Assembly: GCA_937949585.1 (NCBI GenBank)
Contig: CALEDW010000197.1
Span: 1 to 13,418, forward strand
DNA length: 13,418 nucleotides
Direction of reading: 5' to 3'
From: an uncultured Acidimicrobiia bacterium
GTDB taxonomy: Bacteria; Actinomycetota; Acidimicrobiia; IMCC26256; CALEDW01
Position 1 is the stretch's first letter. The number at the start of each line of letters is the position of its first letter. The notes under the pieces are model-generated. The model worked only from the letters and a program-made list of their open reading frames with translations, ran no database searches and was not told the DNA's origin. Below, one piece after another: positions 1-6,695 of this stretch. A program made the position numbers and the translations under genes.

Positions 1-9
1 CCGGCCACC

Positions 10-483
10 TCAGCCGGCCCCCGGGGGGTGCCCGTAGAGGTCGCAGAGCTGCAGGCGGGTCGCGGCGAGCCGGTGCGCCAGCACGGCGGCGAACCGGCGG
101 AGCAGCGCGTACCCGAGGGCCGGGTCGGCGTCGCAGCGGTCCCGCAGGCACGCCCCGTCGAAGACGATCGTGCGGGTGCGCTCCACGGCGACGGCATCGA
201 AGCGGTAGCGGTGCGGGGGGACGATCCACGACCAGCCGAGCACGTCGCCCCGCCCGACGGTCTCCACCGGCAACGCGCCGCGGGGGCCCAAGTCGATCTC
301 CACCAGCACCCGCCCCGATCGCACCAGGTAGAAGCGGTCGGCCGCTTCGCCTTCGCGCAGCAGGTGCCCACCCCCCTCGAAGACCTGCAGGTGGGCGCAG
401 CCGGCGAGCAGGTCGGTCTGATCCCGGGTGAGGCCCGCGAGGAATCGGTGGCCGGCGAGCAGGTCGGGGATGCGCCGGATCAT
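10..483 (-). CDS. Cyclic nucleotide-binding-fold protein of the hydrogenase operon
   Basis: This 157-residue protein is essentially a single cNMP-binding (Crp/Fnr-type) beta-barrel, about residues 12-135, with no helix-turn-helix after it, so it is unlikely to be a DNA-binding Crp regulator. Visible family features are HLLREGEAADRFYLVRSGRV (40-59) and the later barrel strands. The phosphate-binding segment is atypical: residues 82-100 read LGWSWIVPPHRYRFDAVAV where cNMP binders usually have GE-x-GE-x-A and R-x-A, so it may bind a different ligand or none. The ATG overlaps the stop of the upstream iron-sulfur subunit as ATGA (480-483), implying translational coupling and a shared role. By inference it is a regulatory or accessory subunit of the hydrogenase. 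From memory, such proteins accompany group 3b hydrogenase genes in actinobacteria. The TGA at 10-12 shows that the gene is complete. The fold is confident, the function is not. Confidence 0.85.
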   Translation of the reverse strand: MIRRIPDLLAGHRFLAGLTRDQTDLLAGCAHLQVFEGGGHLLREGEAADRFYLVRSGRVLVEIDLGPRGALPVETVGRGDVLGWSWIVPPHRYRFDAVAVERTRTIVFDGACLRDRCDADPALGYALLRRFAAVLAHRLAATRLQLCDLYGHPPGAG

Positions 484-1775
484 CCCGGCACCCCGGGGCG
501 CTCGGGCGCCGTGCGCGCGCCGGCGTGCCCTCCGGAGGGTGTGGCGTCGTGGGGCGATGCGGCGAGGGCCGCCACCTCCTCGGTGAGGTCGATGCCGACC
601 GGGCACCAGGTGACGCAGCGGCCGCAGCCGACGCAGCCGGAGGTGCCGAACTGCGCCCACCAGGTGCCGAGCTTGTGGGTGAGCCATTGGCGGTACCGGG
701 AGCGCACCGTGGCCCGCACCGACCCGCCGTGCAACTCGGAGTGGCCGAGGGTGAAGCAGGACTCCCAGCGGCGCTCCCGCCGGATCCCGCCGGTGAGGTC
801 GGTGACCTCCTCGACGGCGTGGCAGAAGCAGGTCGGGCAGACCAGCGTGCAGTTCGTGCAGGCGAGGCAGCGGGCGGCGACGTCGTCCCAGCGGGGGTGC
901 TCCAGGGTGGAGGCCAGCAGCTCGACGATCCCCTCGGTGCGCAGGTGCCGGCCCATCCGCCCCTGCGCCCCGGTCAGGGCCGCCCGCTCGGCGTCGAGCG
1001 CGCCGTCGGGCAGTGGCCGCAGCGGTAGCCGGGCGGCGACCGCGCCGCCGGCCTCGCTGCCCACCCGCACCAGGTAGACGGGATCGGGGGGTGGATCGCC
1101 CGGTGATCCGCCGCCCTGCCCGGGAGGCGGGACGAGTTCGGTCAGGGCGAGGTCGTAGCCGCCGGGCGCCGCCGGGCCGGTGCCCATCGAGGTGCAGAAG
1201 CACGTGCCTCCCGGCTCCGTGCAGTGCACGACCACCGTCAGGACCTGCGCCCGGCGGGCCGTGTAGTCGGGGTCGGGGTCGGGTTCGGCGCAGAACACCC
1301 GGTCCTGGACGCCGATCCCGGCGAGCTCGCACGGCCGCGCCCCCAGGAACGCCACCGGCCGTTTCGGGGCCGGGGCCGGCACCGCACGCGGGACGCCGTG
1401 CGCATCCCGGCCCGCGGACCACAGCAGCGAGCGGGGCGGGAACAGCTCGCGCTTGGGGGATCCCGGCCCCACCGCCCAGCCGAACCGGGCCGTGTCGGTG
1501 CGGGCCCGGAGGCGGTACCGGCCCGGGGCCTGCTCGGCGGTCACCCCGGTCGGCAGGTCCCCGGCATCCGCGAGCGCGGCCCAGGTGATCACCCCGTCGC
1601 GTACCTGCGGGCCGAGCACCTCCCAGCCGTCGTCGCGCAGCACCTCGACGAGGCGTGCGAGACCGTCGGGACCGCACGCTCCCACCGGCGCGGGCCCGGG
1701 GTCCGCCGCAGGGCCGGTGCCCGGGGCCGGACCCGGGGCCGGACCCGGCACGTCGTCGCGATCCCCCGGAGCCAT
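480..1775 (-). CDS. hydB: 4Fe-4S dicluster subunit, HydB-like (sulfhydrogenase beta subunit)
   Basis: This 431-residue cytoplasmic iron-sulfur protein resembles HydB of NAD(P)-linked group 3b [NiFe]-hydrogenases and the related AsrA of anaerobic sulfite reductase. It would relay electrons between the FAD/NAD subunit and the hydrogenase dimer. Two ferredoxin-like motifs are seen: C303-x2-C306-x2-C309-x3-C313, followed by C316 and C318, and C381-x2-C384-x2-C387-x3-C391. The family segment GARPCELAGI lies at 145-154 (Cys149), and further Cys are at 185, 192 and 194. Residues 9-33 are a Pro/Gly/Ala-rich tail encoded by short tandem repeats and are not conserved-looking. The ATG at 1775 is chosen because a TAGGCT -10 element ends exactly 7 nt upstream, as in a leaderless mRNA. 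It is the first gene of a minus-strand operon. The divergent hyp maturation genes favour a hydrogenase role over sulfite reductase; the large and small subunits lie outside the window. Confidence 0.85.
   Translation of the reverse strand: MAPGDRDDVPGPAPGPAPGTGPAADPGPAPVGACGPDGLARLVEVLRDDGWEVLGPQVRDGVITWAALADAGDLPTGVTAEQAPGRYRLRARTDTARFGWAVGPGSPKRELFPPRSLLWSAGRDAHGVPRAVPAPAPKRPVAFLGARPCELAGIGVQDRVFCAEPDPDPDYTARRAQVLTVVVHCTEPGGTCFCTSMGTGPAAPGGYDLALTELVPPPGQGGGSPGDPPPDPVYLVRVGSEAGGAVAARLPLRPLPDGALDAERAALTGAQGRMGRHLRTEGIVELLASTLEHPRWDDVAARCLACTNCTLVCPTCFCHAVEEVTDLTGGIRRERRWESCFTLGHSELHGGSVRATVRSRYRQWLTHKLGTWWAQFGTSGCVGCGRCVTWCPVGIDLTEEVAALAASPHDATPSGGHAGARTAPERPGVPG
1722..1745. repeat. Short GC-rich tandem repeat within hydB N-terminus
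   Basis: Two consecutive perfect copies of the 12-mer cggggccggacc lie at 1722-1733 and 1734-1745, within a wider G/C-rich low-complexity stretch. On the minus strand this encodes the PGPAPGPAPG-like N-terminal tail of the iron-sulfur subunit. The unit length is a multiple of three, so copy-number change would keep the reading frame. Confidence 0.7.
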
Positions 1776-1782
1776 CGATGCG

Positions 1783-1788
1783 AGCCTA
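1783..1788 (-). promoter_or_regulatory. -10 element for the hydB operon (leaderless type)
   Basis: On the minus strand TAGGCT matches the TAnnnT -10 pattern and is followed by exactly 7 nt before the hydB ATG at 1775, so transcription would start at or next to the A of the start codon. No clear -35 is seen. It shares its TA step (1787-1788) with the -10 element of the opposite strand. Confidence 0.55.
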
Positions 1789-1792
1789 CGGT
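1787..1792 (+). promoter_or_regulatory. -10 element for the hypFCDE operon
   Basis: TACGGT on the plus strand fits TAnnnT and overlaps the divergent hydB -10. The predicted transcription start is near 1800, giving a leader of about 44 nt before hypF. That leader contains a GAGGGG ribosome-binding-like site followed by a short ATG frame. No convincing -35 is visible. Confidence 0.4.
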
Positions 1793-1843
1793 TGCCGGTG
1801 CCCGGCCCGGCGAGGGGACAATGACCCGGCGAGGCTGCGACCG

Positions 1844-4150
1844 ATGACCATCCCTGCCCCGGTGACCAAGGAGCTCGGCGCCCGGCGGTTCGTGGTGCAC
1901 GGGCGGGTGCAGGGCGTGGGGTTCCGGCCCGCGGTGCACCGGCTCGCCACCGCGCACGAGCTCGCCGGGTCGGTGCGCAACACGGGCGGCGTGGTCGAGA
2001 TCGTCGTGGAGGGTGCCCCGGCGCGGATCGCCGAGTTCCTGGCCGCGCTGCCCGGCGCGCTGCCGCCCGGCGCCCGGGTGCAGCACCTCGAGGTGCACCC
2101 CGAGCCGGTTCGGGACCGCCGGGGGTTCACCGTCGAGACCGGGACCGACGGGGCGCCCGGCTGGGTACCGCCCGACGTGGCGACGTGCCCGGACTGCCTC
2201 GGCGAGTTCACCGACCCGGCCGACCGGCGCTACCGGTACCCGTTCACCACCTGCGCCACCTGCGGGCCTCGCTTCACGATCCTGCAGCGCAGGCCCTGGG
2301 ACCGGGCGCACACCACCATGGCCGCGTTCACGATGTGCAACCGCTGCCGGGCCGAGCACACCGACCCCGCCGACCGGCGTTTCGCGGCCGAGACCGTCTC
2401 GTGTCCCGAGTGCGGGCCCCACCTCGCCTTCACCGACCCGGGTGGGCGCCACCGGCCCGGCGACCCCGTCCGGCTCGCCGCCGCGGCGCTGGCGGCCGGG
2501 GCGGTGGTGGCGGTGAAGGCCCTCGGTGGGTACCACCTCGCCGTCGACGCCACCGACCCCGAGGCACTGGCCCGACTCCGGTTCCGCAAGGCCCGTCCGA
2601 CGAAACCGTTTGCGGTGATGGTCGCCGACGCCGACGCGGCCGCGGCGCTCGTCGAGCTCACCTCCACGCACCGGCGGTGGCTCACCTCGCCCGAGGCGCC
2701 GATCGTGCTCGCACCGGGCCGGGGTCGCCTGCCCGAGGCCGTGGCGCCCGGACTGGCCGAGCTGGGGATCATGCTGCCGGCCACGCCGCTGCACCACCTG
2801 CTCGTGGCCGAGACCGACCGCCCCCTGGTCATGACGAGCGGCAACCGCTCCGGCGAGCCGATCTGCGTGACCGAACCCGAGGCCTACGCCCGCCTCGGGG
2901 CGATCGCCGACTGGTTCCTCACCCACGACCGCCCGATCGCGGGCCGCAACGACGATTCGGTCCTGCGGGTCGACCGGCACGGGCGCACCGTGACGTTCCG
3001 GCGCTCCCGCGGGTTCGCCGGGTTGCCGATCCGCCTCGCCGAGGGTGTTCCCCCCGTGCTCGGGGTCGGCGCGCACCTGCACACCACCCTGTGCCTCGCC
3101 GCCGGCTCGGAGGCGTTCCTGTCGGCGCACATCGGTGACCTCGACACCCGCGAGGCCCTGGACGCCTGGGAGGCCGCGCACCGCCACCTGGAGGCGACCA
3201 CCGGGCTGCACCCCGAGGTGATCGCCTGCGACGCGCACCCCGACCTGCCCTCCACCCGCCTCGCCGAGCGCCTCGCCGCCGACCGGGGCCTGCCGCTGGT
3301 GCGGGTGCAGCACCACCACGCCCACCTCGCTGCGGTCGCCGCCGAGCACGGTCACGACGGGCCGCTGCTCGGCATGGCCTGCGACGGGTTCGGCTGGGGC
3401 GACGACGGGACCGTGTGGGGCGGAGAGCTGCTCGCCCTCGCCGGTGCCGCGGCCCGTCGGCTCGGACGGTTCCGGCCGGTGCGCCAACCCGGGGGCGACG
3501 CCGCGGTGCGCCGTCCCGTGCGTGCCGCACTCGCCCACGCGCTCGACGCCGGGTGCGCCGACGAGGCCGTAGAGTTGCTGCGGCCGGCGTTGCGACCCCA
3601 CGAGGCCGAGACGACGGTGGGACTCGTGCGCACGGGCGTCCGCTCCCCGTGGTCGTCCTCGACGGGGCGGCTCTTCGACGCCGTGGCCGCGCTCTGCGGG
3701 CTGTGCGCCGACGCCGGCTACGACGGCGAACCGGCCGCGCGGCTCGAGCAGGCCGCCGCCGACGAGGACCTGCCGCCGTACCCGGTCGTCGTCACGACCG
3801 GCGGCCGCGGCCTCCTCGCCGAGGTGGACACCCGCCCGATCGTCGCCGCGGTGGTCGCCGACCGGGCGGCCGGGGTACCGGTGCCGGTGATCGCCGCCCG
3901 GTTCCACGCCGCGCTCGCCGAGGCGCTGGTGGCACTGGCCGACGCCGGCCGGCGGGCCACCGGTACCGGCGTGGTCGCCCTCGGCGGCGGGGTGTTCGCC
4001 AACCTGCGCCTCCTCGGCGTCGTAGTCCCCCGCCTCGCCGCACTGGGCCTTCGGGTACTGCGACCGGAGTCCGTCCCGCCGGGCGACGGTGGCCTGCCGC
4101 TCGGTCAGGTGCTCGTCGCCGGGCGCCGGGTGCGTGCGGGGGGGCACTGA
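1844..4150 (+). CDS. hypF: Carbamoyltransferase HypF, [NiFe]-hydrogenase maturation
   Basis: HypF (768 aa) transfers the carbamoyl group of carbamoyl phosphate, via carbamoyl-AMP, to the C-terminal cysteine of HypE. This is the first step in making the cyanide ligands of the NiFe centre, in the cytoplasm. Domains in order: acylphosphatase domain with VQGVGFRP at 22-29; two zinc fingers with CPDC 115-118, CATC 137-140, CNRC 165-168 and CPEC 187-190, the usual C-x2-C-x18-C-x2-C spacing; a YrdC-like domain from about 205 to 385; and a Kae1-like carbamoyltransferase domain with HHHAHLA from 490 and DGFGWGDDGTVWGGE from 514. Length and domain order are those of a full HypF. The ATG at 1844 is chosen because it precedes the acylphosphatase domain at the usual distance and has GAGG 9 nt upstream. 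HypC starts 1 nt after its stop, so it heads a tight maturation operon. Confidence 0.97.
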   Translation: MTIPAPVTKELGARRFVVHGRVQGVGFRPAVHRLATAHELAGSVRNTGGVVEIVVEGAPARIAEFLAALPGALPPGARVQHLEVHPEPVRDRRGFTVETGTDGAPGWVPPDVATCPDCLGEFTDPADRRYRYPFTTCATCGPRFTILQRRPWDRAHTTMAAFTMCNRCRAEHTDPADRRFAAETVSCPECGPHLAFTDPGGRHRPGDPVRLAAAALAAGAVVAVKALGGYHLAVDATDPEALARLRFRKARPTKPFAVMVADADAAAALVELTSTHRRWLTSPEAPIVLAPGRGRLPEAVAPGLAELGIMLPATPLHHLLVAETDRPLVMTSGNRSGEPICVTEPEAYARLGAIADWFLTHDRPIAGRNDDSVLRVDRHGRTVTFRRSRGFAGLPIRLAEGVPPVLGVGAHLHTTLCLAAGSEAFLSAHIGDLDTREALDAWEAAHRHLEATTGLHPEVIACDAHPDLPSTRLAERLAADRGLPLVRVQHHHAHLAAVAAEHGHDGPLLGMACDGFGWGDDGTVWGGELLALAGAAARRLGRFRPVRQPGGDAAVRRPVRAALAHALDAGCADEAVELLRPALRPHEAETTVGLVRTGVRSPWSSSTGRLFDAVAALCGLCADAGYDGEPAARLEQAAADEDLPPYPVVVTTGGRGLLAEVDTRPIVAAVVADRAAGVPVPVIAARFHAALAEALVALADAGRRATGTGVVALGGGVFANLRLLGVVVPRLAALGLRVLRPESVPPGDGGLPLGQVLVAGRRVRAGGH

Positions 4151-4151
4151 G

Positions 4152-4427
4152 GTGTGTCTCGGTGTCCCGGCCCGCGTCGTCGAGGTGGACGAGCAGGCGG
4201 CGCTGCGGGCCGGTACCGTCGACTTCGGCGGGGTGCGCCGGCAGGTGTGCCTGGCCTGTGTCCCCGACGCGGCGGCCGGCGACTGGGTGATCGTGCACGC
4301 CGGGATCGCCATCGTCCGGCTCGACGCCGACGGTGCCGCCGAGCGCCTCGCGCTGCTCGATTCGATCACGACCGGACCGCTTGTGCCCGGTCGGCCACCC
4401 GACCCGACGCCGGGGACGGAGGCCTGA
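4152..4427 (+). CDS. hypC: Hydrogenase maturation chaperone HypC
   Basis: HypC (91 aa) is the small chaperone that binds HypD, carries the Fe(CN)2CO unit and delivers it to the hydrogenase large-subunit precursor. The protein begins (fM)CLGVPARVVEV. Cys2, exposed after removal of Met, is the iron-binding residue of the family. The second conserved segment, VHAGIAI with His49, is also present. The GTG at 4152 is fixed by the need for Cys at position 2. Longer in-frame starts upstream would bury this cysteine and overlap hypF. The gap to the hypF stop is 1 nt, with a G-run about 7 nt upstream that can serve as a ribosome-binding site. The last 15 or so residues are Pro-rich and unconserved in appearance. 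Confidence 0.96.
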   Translation: MCLGVPARVVEVDEQAALRAGTVDFGGVRRQVCLACVPDAAAGDWVIVHAGIAIVRLDADGAAERLALLDSITTGPLVPGRPPDPTPGTEA

Positions 4428-4431
4428 ACCG

Positions 4432-5535
4432 GTGCGCTTCGTCGACGAATACCGCGACCCCCACCGGGCCCGGCTCCTCCTCGAGCGGATCACCGCGGTG
4501 ACGAGCCGCCCGTGGACGATCATGGAGGTGTGCGGCGGCCAGACCCACACCCTGGTGCGCTCCGGGATCGACGAGGTCCTGCCCGCCCCGATCGAGCTCG
4601 TGCACGGCCCCGGCTGCCCGGTGTGCGTGACCCCCGCTGAGGTGATCGAGACGGCGTGCCGTCTCGCCGGCGAGCGTGAGGTCACCGTGTGCTCGTTCGG
4701 CGACATGCTGCGGGTCCCCGGGGCGGGGCGCGACCTGCTCGGTGTGCGGGCCGCCGGCGGCGACGTGCGGGTCGTGTACTCACCGCTCGATGCGCTGGCG
4801 GTCGCCGAGCAGGAGCCGCACCGCACCGTGGTGTTCTTCGCCGTCGGGTTCGAGACCACCGCGCCGGCCACCGCCCTCAGCCTGCTGGAGGCCCGGCGCC
4901 GCGGCGTGCGCAACTACCTCGTGCTCTCGGCGCACGTTCGGGTCCCGCCGGCGCTGGAGGCGATCCTCGGCGCGCCCGACACCCGGCTCCAAGGGCTGTT
5001 GGCCCCCGGGCACGTCTGCACCGTGCAAGGCCTGGACGAGTACCGGGCCGTCGTCGAACGGCACCGGGTGCCGGTGGTCGTCACCGGGTTCGAACCCGTC
5101 GATCTGCTCGAGGGCATCCTCGCCTGCGTCGCCCAGCTCGAGGAGGGACGGGCCGAGCTGGAGAACCGCTACCCCCGTTCGGTGCGGCCCGAGGGGAACC
5201 CGGCCGCCCGGGCGGTGCTGGACGCGGTGTTCGAGCCGGTGTCGCGGGCGTGGCGGGGCCTCGGGGTGCTGCCCGGCGGCGGGCTGGGACTCCGGGCCGA
5301 CTGGCGGGACCACGATGCCGAGGCCCGGTACACGCCGGCACCGCCCGCCGCCGACGACGGTCGCTGCCGCGCCGCGCTCGTGCTCACCGGGCGGCTCCGC
5401 CCCGACGCCTGCCCGGAGTTCGGGACCGGCTGCCGACCCGAGCATCCGCTGGGCGCGCCGATGGTGTCCACCGAGGGCGCCTGCGCCGCGTACTGGCACG
5501 CCGGGCGCACCCGTCGCCTCGCCGCAGCGCCGTGA
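4432..5535 (+). CDS. hypD: Hydrogenase maturation iron-sulfur protein HypD
   Basis: HypD (367 aa) is the 4Fe-4S scaffold on which, together with HypC, the Fe(CN)2CO moiety is assembled; its thiol-redox chemistry supports cyanide transfer from HypE. All hallmark motifs are visible: CGGQTH at 34-39, HGPGCPVCVTP at 58-68 and GFETTAP at 139-145. The C-terminal cluster region has Cys327, Cys334 and Cys351 in the context FGTGCRPEHPLGAPMVS and EGACAAYW. The GTG start at 4432 has a good GGAGG site 9 nt upstream (4418-4422) and gives the normal N-terminus, about 33 residues before CGGQTH. It lies 4 nt after hypC, and its TGA overlaps the GTG of hypE, so translation of D and E is probably coupled. Confidence 0.97.
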   Translation: MRFVDEYRDPHRARLLLERITAVTSRPWTIMEVCGGQTHTLVRSGIDEVLPAPIELVHGPGCPVCVTPAEVIETACRLAGEREVTVCSFGDMLRVPGAGRDLLGVRAAGGDVRVVYSPLDALAVAEQEPHRTVVFFAVGFETTAPATALSLLEARRRGVRNYLVLSAHVRVPPALEAILGAPDTRLQGLLAPGHVCTVQGLDEYRAVVERHRVPVVVTGFEPVDLLEGILACVAQLEEGRAELENRYPRSVRPEGNPAARAVLDAVFEPVSRAWRGLGVLPGGGLGLRADWRDHDAEARYTPAPPAADDGRCRAALVLTGRLRPDACPEFGTGCRPEHPLGAPMVSTEGACAAYWHAGRTRRLAAAP

Positions 5536-6611
5536 ACACCGGGGAGGACCGCAGCGGGACCGGTGCCGGCGCCGAACGTCCGGAGCTCTCCTGCCCGGTG
5601 CCGCTGCCGCCCGGTGATCGGATCCAGCTCGGCCACGGCGGTGGGGGACGGCTCACCGCAGCGCTGATCCGCGACCACCTGCTCCCCGCGTTCGGTGATC
5701 CCGAGCTCGCCCGGCTCGCCGACGCCGCGACCCTGGAGGTCCCCGGAGGCCGGCTGGCCTTCACGACCGACGCCTTCGTGGTGCAGCCGATCGTCTTCCC
5801 CGGCGGTGACATCGGCTCGCTGGCGGTGTACGGCACCGTGAACGACCTGGCGATGATGGGGGCGCGACCCTTGGCGCTGGCCGTCGCGCTCATCCTGGAG
5901 GAAGGCCTCGAGCTGGGGACCTTCGACCGGGTGGTCGCCTCCATGGCCACCGCCGCCCGCCGGGCCGGGGTGCGGCTCGTGGCCGGTGACACGAAGGTGG
6001 TGGAGCGGGGCGCCGCCGACGGGTGCTACGTGACGACCACCGGCATCGGGGTCGTCCCGCCCGGCGTGGAGGTGGGCCCGGAGCGGGGCCGGCCCGGCGA
6101 CGCGGTGCTGTGCTCGGGTCCCATCGGTGTGCACGGCGTGGCCGTGATGAGCCGGCGCGCCGGGATCGGCTTCGACACCGACCTGCACAGCGACGCCGCC
6201 CCCCTGCACGACCTCGTCGCGGCCGGTCTGGCCGCCGGCGGTGTGCACGCCCTGCGCGACCCGACCCGGGGCGGGCTCGCCGCCGCCTGCAACGAACTGG
6301 CACAGGCGTCGGGCGTGTCGATCGTGCTGCGCGAGGACGCGCTCGACGTGCCGGGCCCGGTCGCGGCGGCGTGCGAGATGCTGGGGCTCGACCCGCTGCA
6401 CGTCGCCGGGGAAGGGATCTGTGTGGCGCTGGTGGCACCCGAGGACGCCGACCGGGTGCTCGCGGCCTGGCGGGCACACCCGTCGGGCCGGCGGGCGGCC
6501 CGCATCGGTGAGGTCCGCGCCGGGCCGCCCGCGGTGTGGCTGCGCACCGGTCTCGGGGTGCACCGGCCGGTGCAGGTCCCCACCGGTGAGGCGCTGCCCC
6601 GGATCTGCTGA
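5532..6611 (+). CDS. hypE: Carbamoyl dehydratase HypE
   Basis: HypE (359 aa) is carbamoylated by HypF on its C-terminal cysteine and dehydrates the product with ATP to a thiocyanate, the source of the cyanide ligands. It belongs to the PurM/SelD-like ATP-binding family. Visible evidence: the Gly-rich N-terminal segment LGHGGGGRLT (33-42), FTTDAFVVQPIVFPGGD (77-93), VNDLAMMGA (103-111), ATP-site LVAGDTKVV (149-157), DPTRGGLA (243-250), and the diagnostic C-terminus PRIC ending in Cys359. The GTG at 5532 overlaps the hypD stop (GTGA). There is no obvious ribosome-binding site, in line with coupling to hypD. About 30 unconserved residues precede the fold, so the true start could lie slightly downstream. 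It is the last hyp gene in this run; hypA and hypB do not follow. Confidence 0.97.
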   Translation: MNTGEDRSGTGAGAERPELSCPVPLPPGDRIQLGHGGGGRLTAALIRDHLLPAFGDPELARLADAATLEVPGGRLAFTTDAFVVQPIVFPGGDIGSLAVYGTVNDLAMMGARPLALAVALILEEGLELGTFDRVVASMATAARRAGVRLVAGDTKVVERGAADGCYVTTTGIGVVPPGVEVGPERGRPGDAVLCSGPIGVHGVAVMSRRAGIGFDTDLHSDAAPLHDLVAAGLAAGGVHALRDPTRGGLAAACNELAQASGVSIVLREDALDVPGPVAAACEMLGLDPLHVAGEGICVALVAPEDADRVLAAWRAHPSGRRAARIGEVRAGPPAVWLRTGLGVHRPVQVPTGEALPRIC

Positions 6612-6613
6612 GA

Positions 6614-6632
6614 CCGGGACCTTCGGTCCTGG
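6614..6632 (+). terminator. Candidate terminator hairpin after hypE
   Basis: An 8-bp stem with a 3-nt loop (CCGGGACC / TTC / GGTCCTGG, including one G-T pair) begins 3 nt after the hypE stop. It has no T-tract, so it may only stabilise the mRNA end or act with other factors. It separates the hyp operon from the next gene, which has its own -10 at 6653. Confidence 0.4.
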
Positions 6633-6652
6633 CACCGCGATGTCGCGCGTCG

Positions 6653-6658
6653 TAGCCT
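6653..6658 (+). promoter_or_regulatory. -10 element for the lysine-rich tail protein gene
   Basis: TAGCCT fits the TAnnnT pattern seen before other genes here. Transcription would start near 6666, giving a leader of about 30 nt that contains the GGAGG ribosome-binding site at 6683-6687. It lies just after the hairpin that ends the hyp operon. Confidence 0.45.
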
Positions 6659-6695
6659 CGACGCCGTCCGTGTGGGCGTGCCGGAGGTGCAGCCG

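Noticed and set aside
10..483. Calling the cyclic-nucleotide-fold protein a Crp/Fnr transcription factor.
   Set aside because: No helix-turn-helix follows the barrel; the protein ends at residue 157 shortly after the C-helix region.
1655..1843. Extending hypF upstream to the earliest in-frame start at 1655.
   Set aside because: It would overlap hydB for over 100 bp, cross the promoter region and add an Arg/Pro-rich segment before the acylphosphatase domain.
4089..4151. Extending hypC upstream to 4089.
   Set aside because: HypC function needs Cys at position 2; only the GTG at 4152 gives it.
1589..4369. A 926-codon open frame on the minus strand opposite hypF and hypC.
   Set aside because: It is a by-product of very high G+C. 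Its composition is Gly/Arg/His-rich without any domain, while the plus strand carries a complete HypF with zinc fingers and all motifs.
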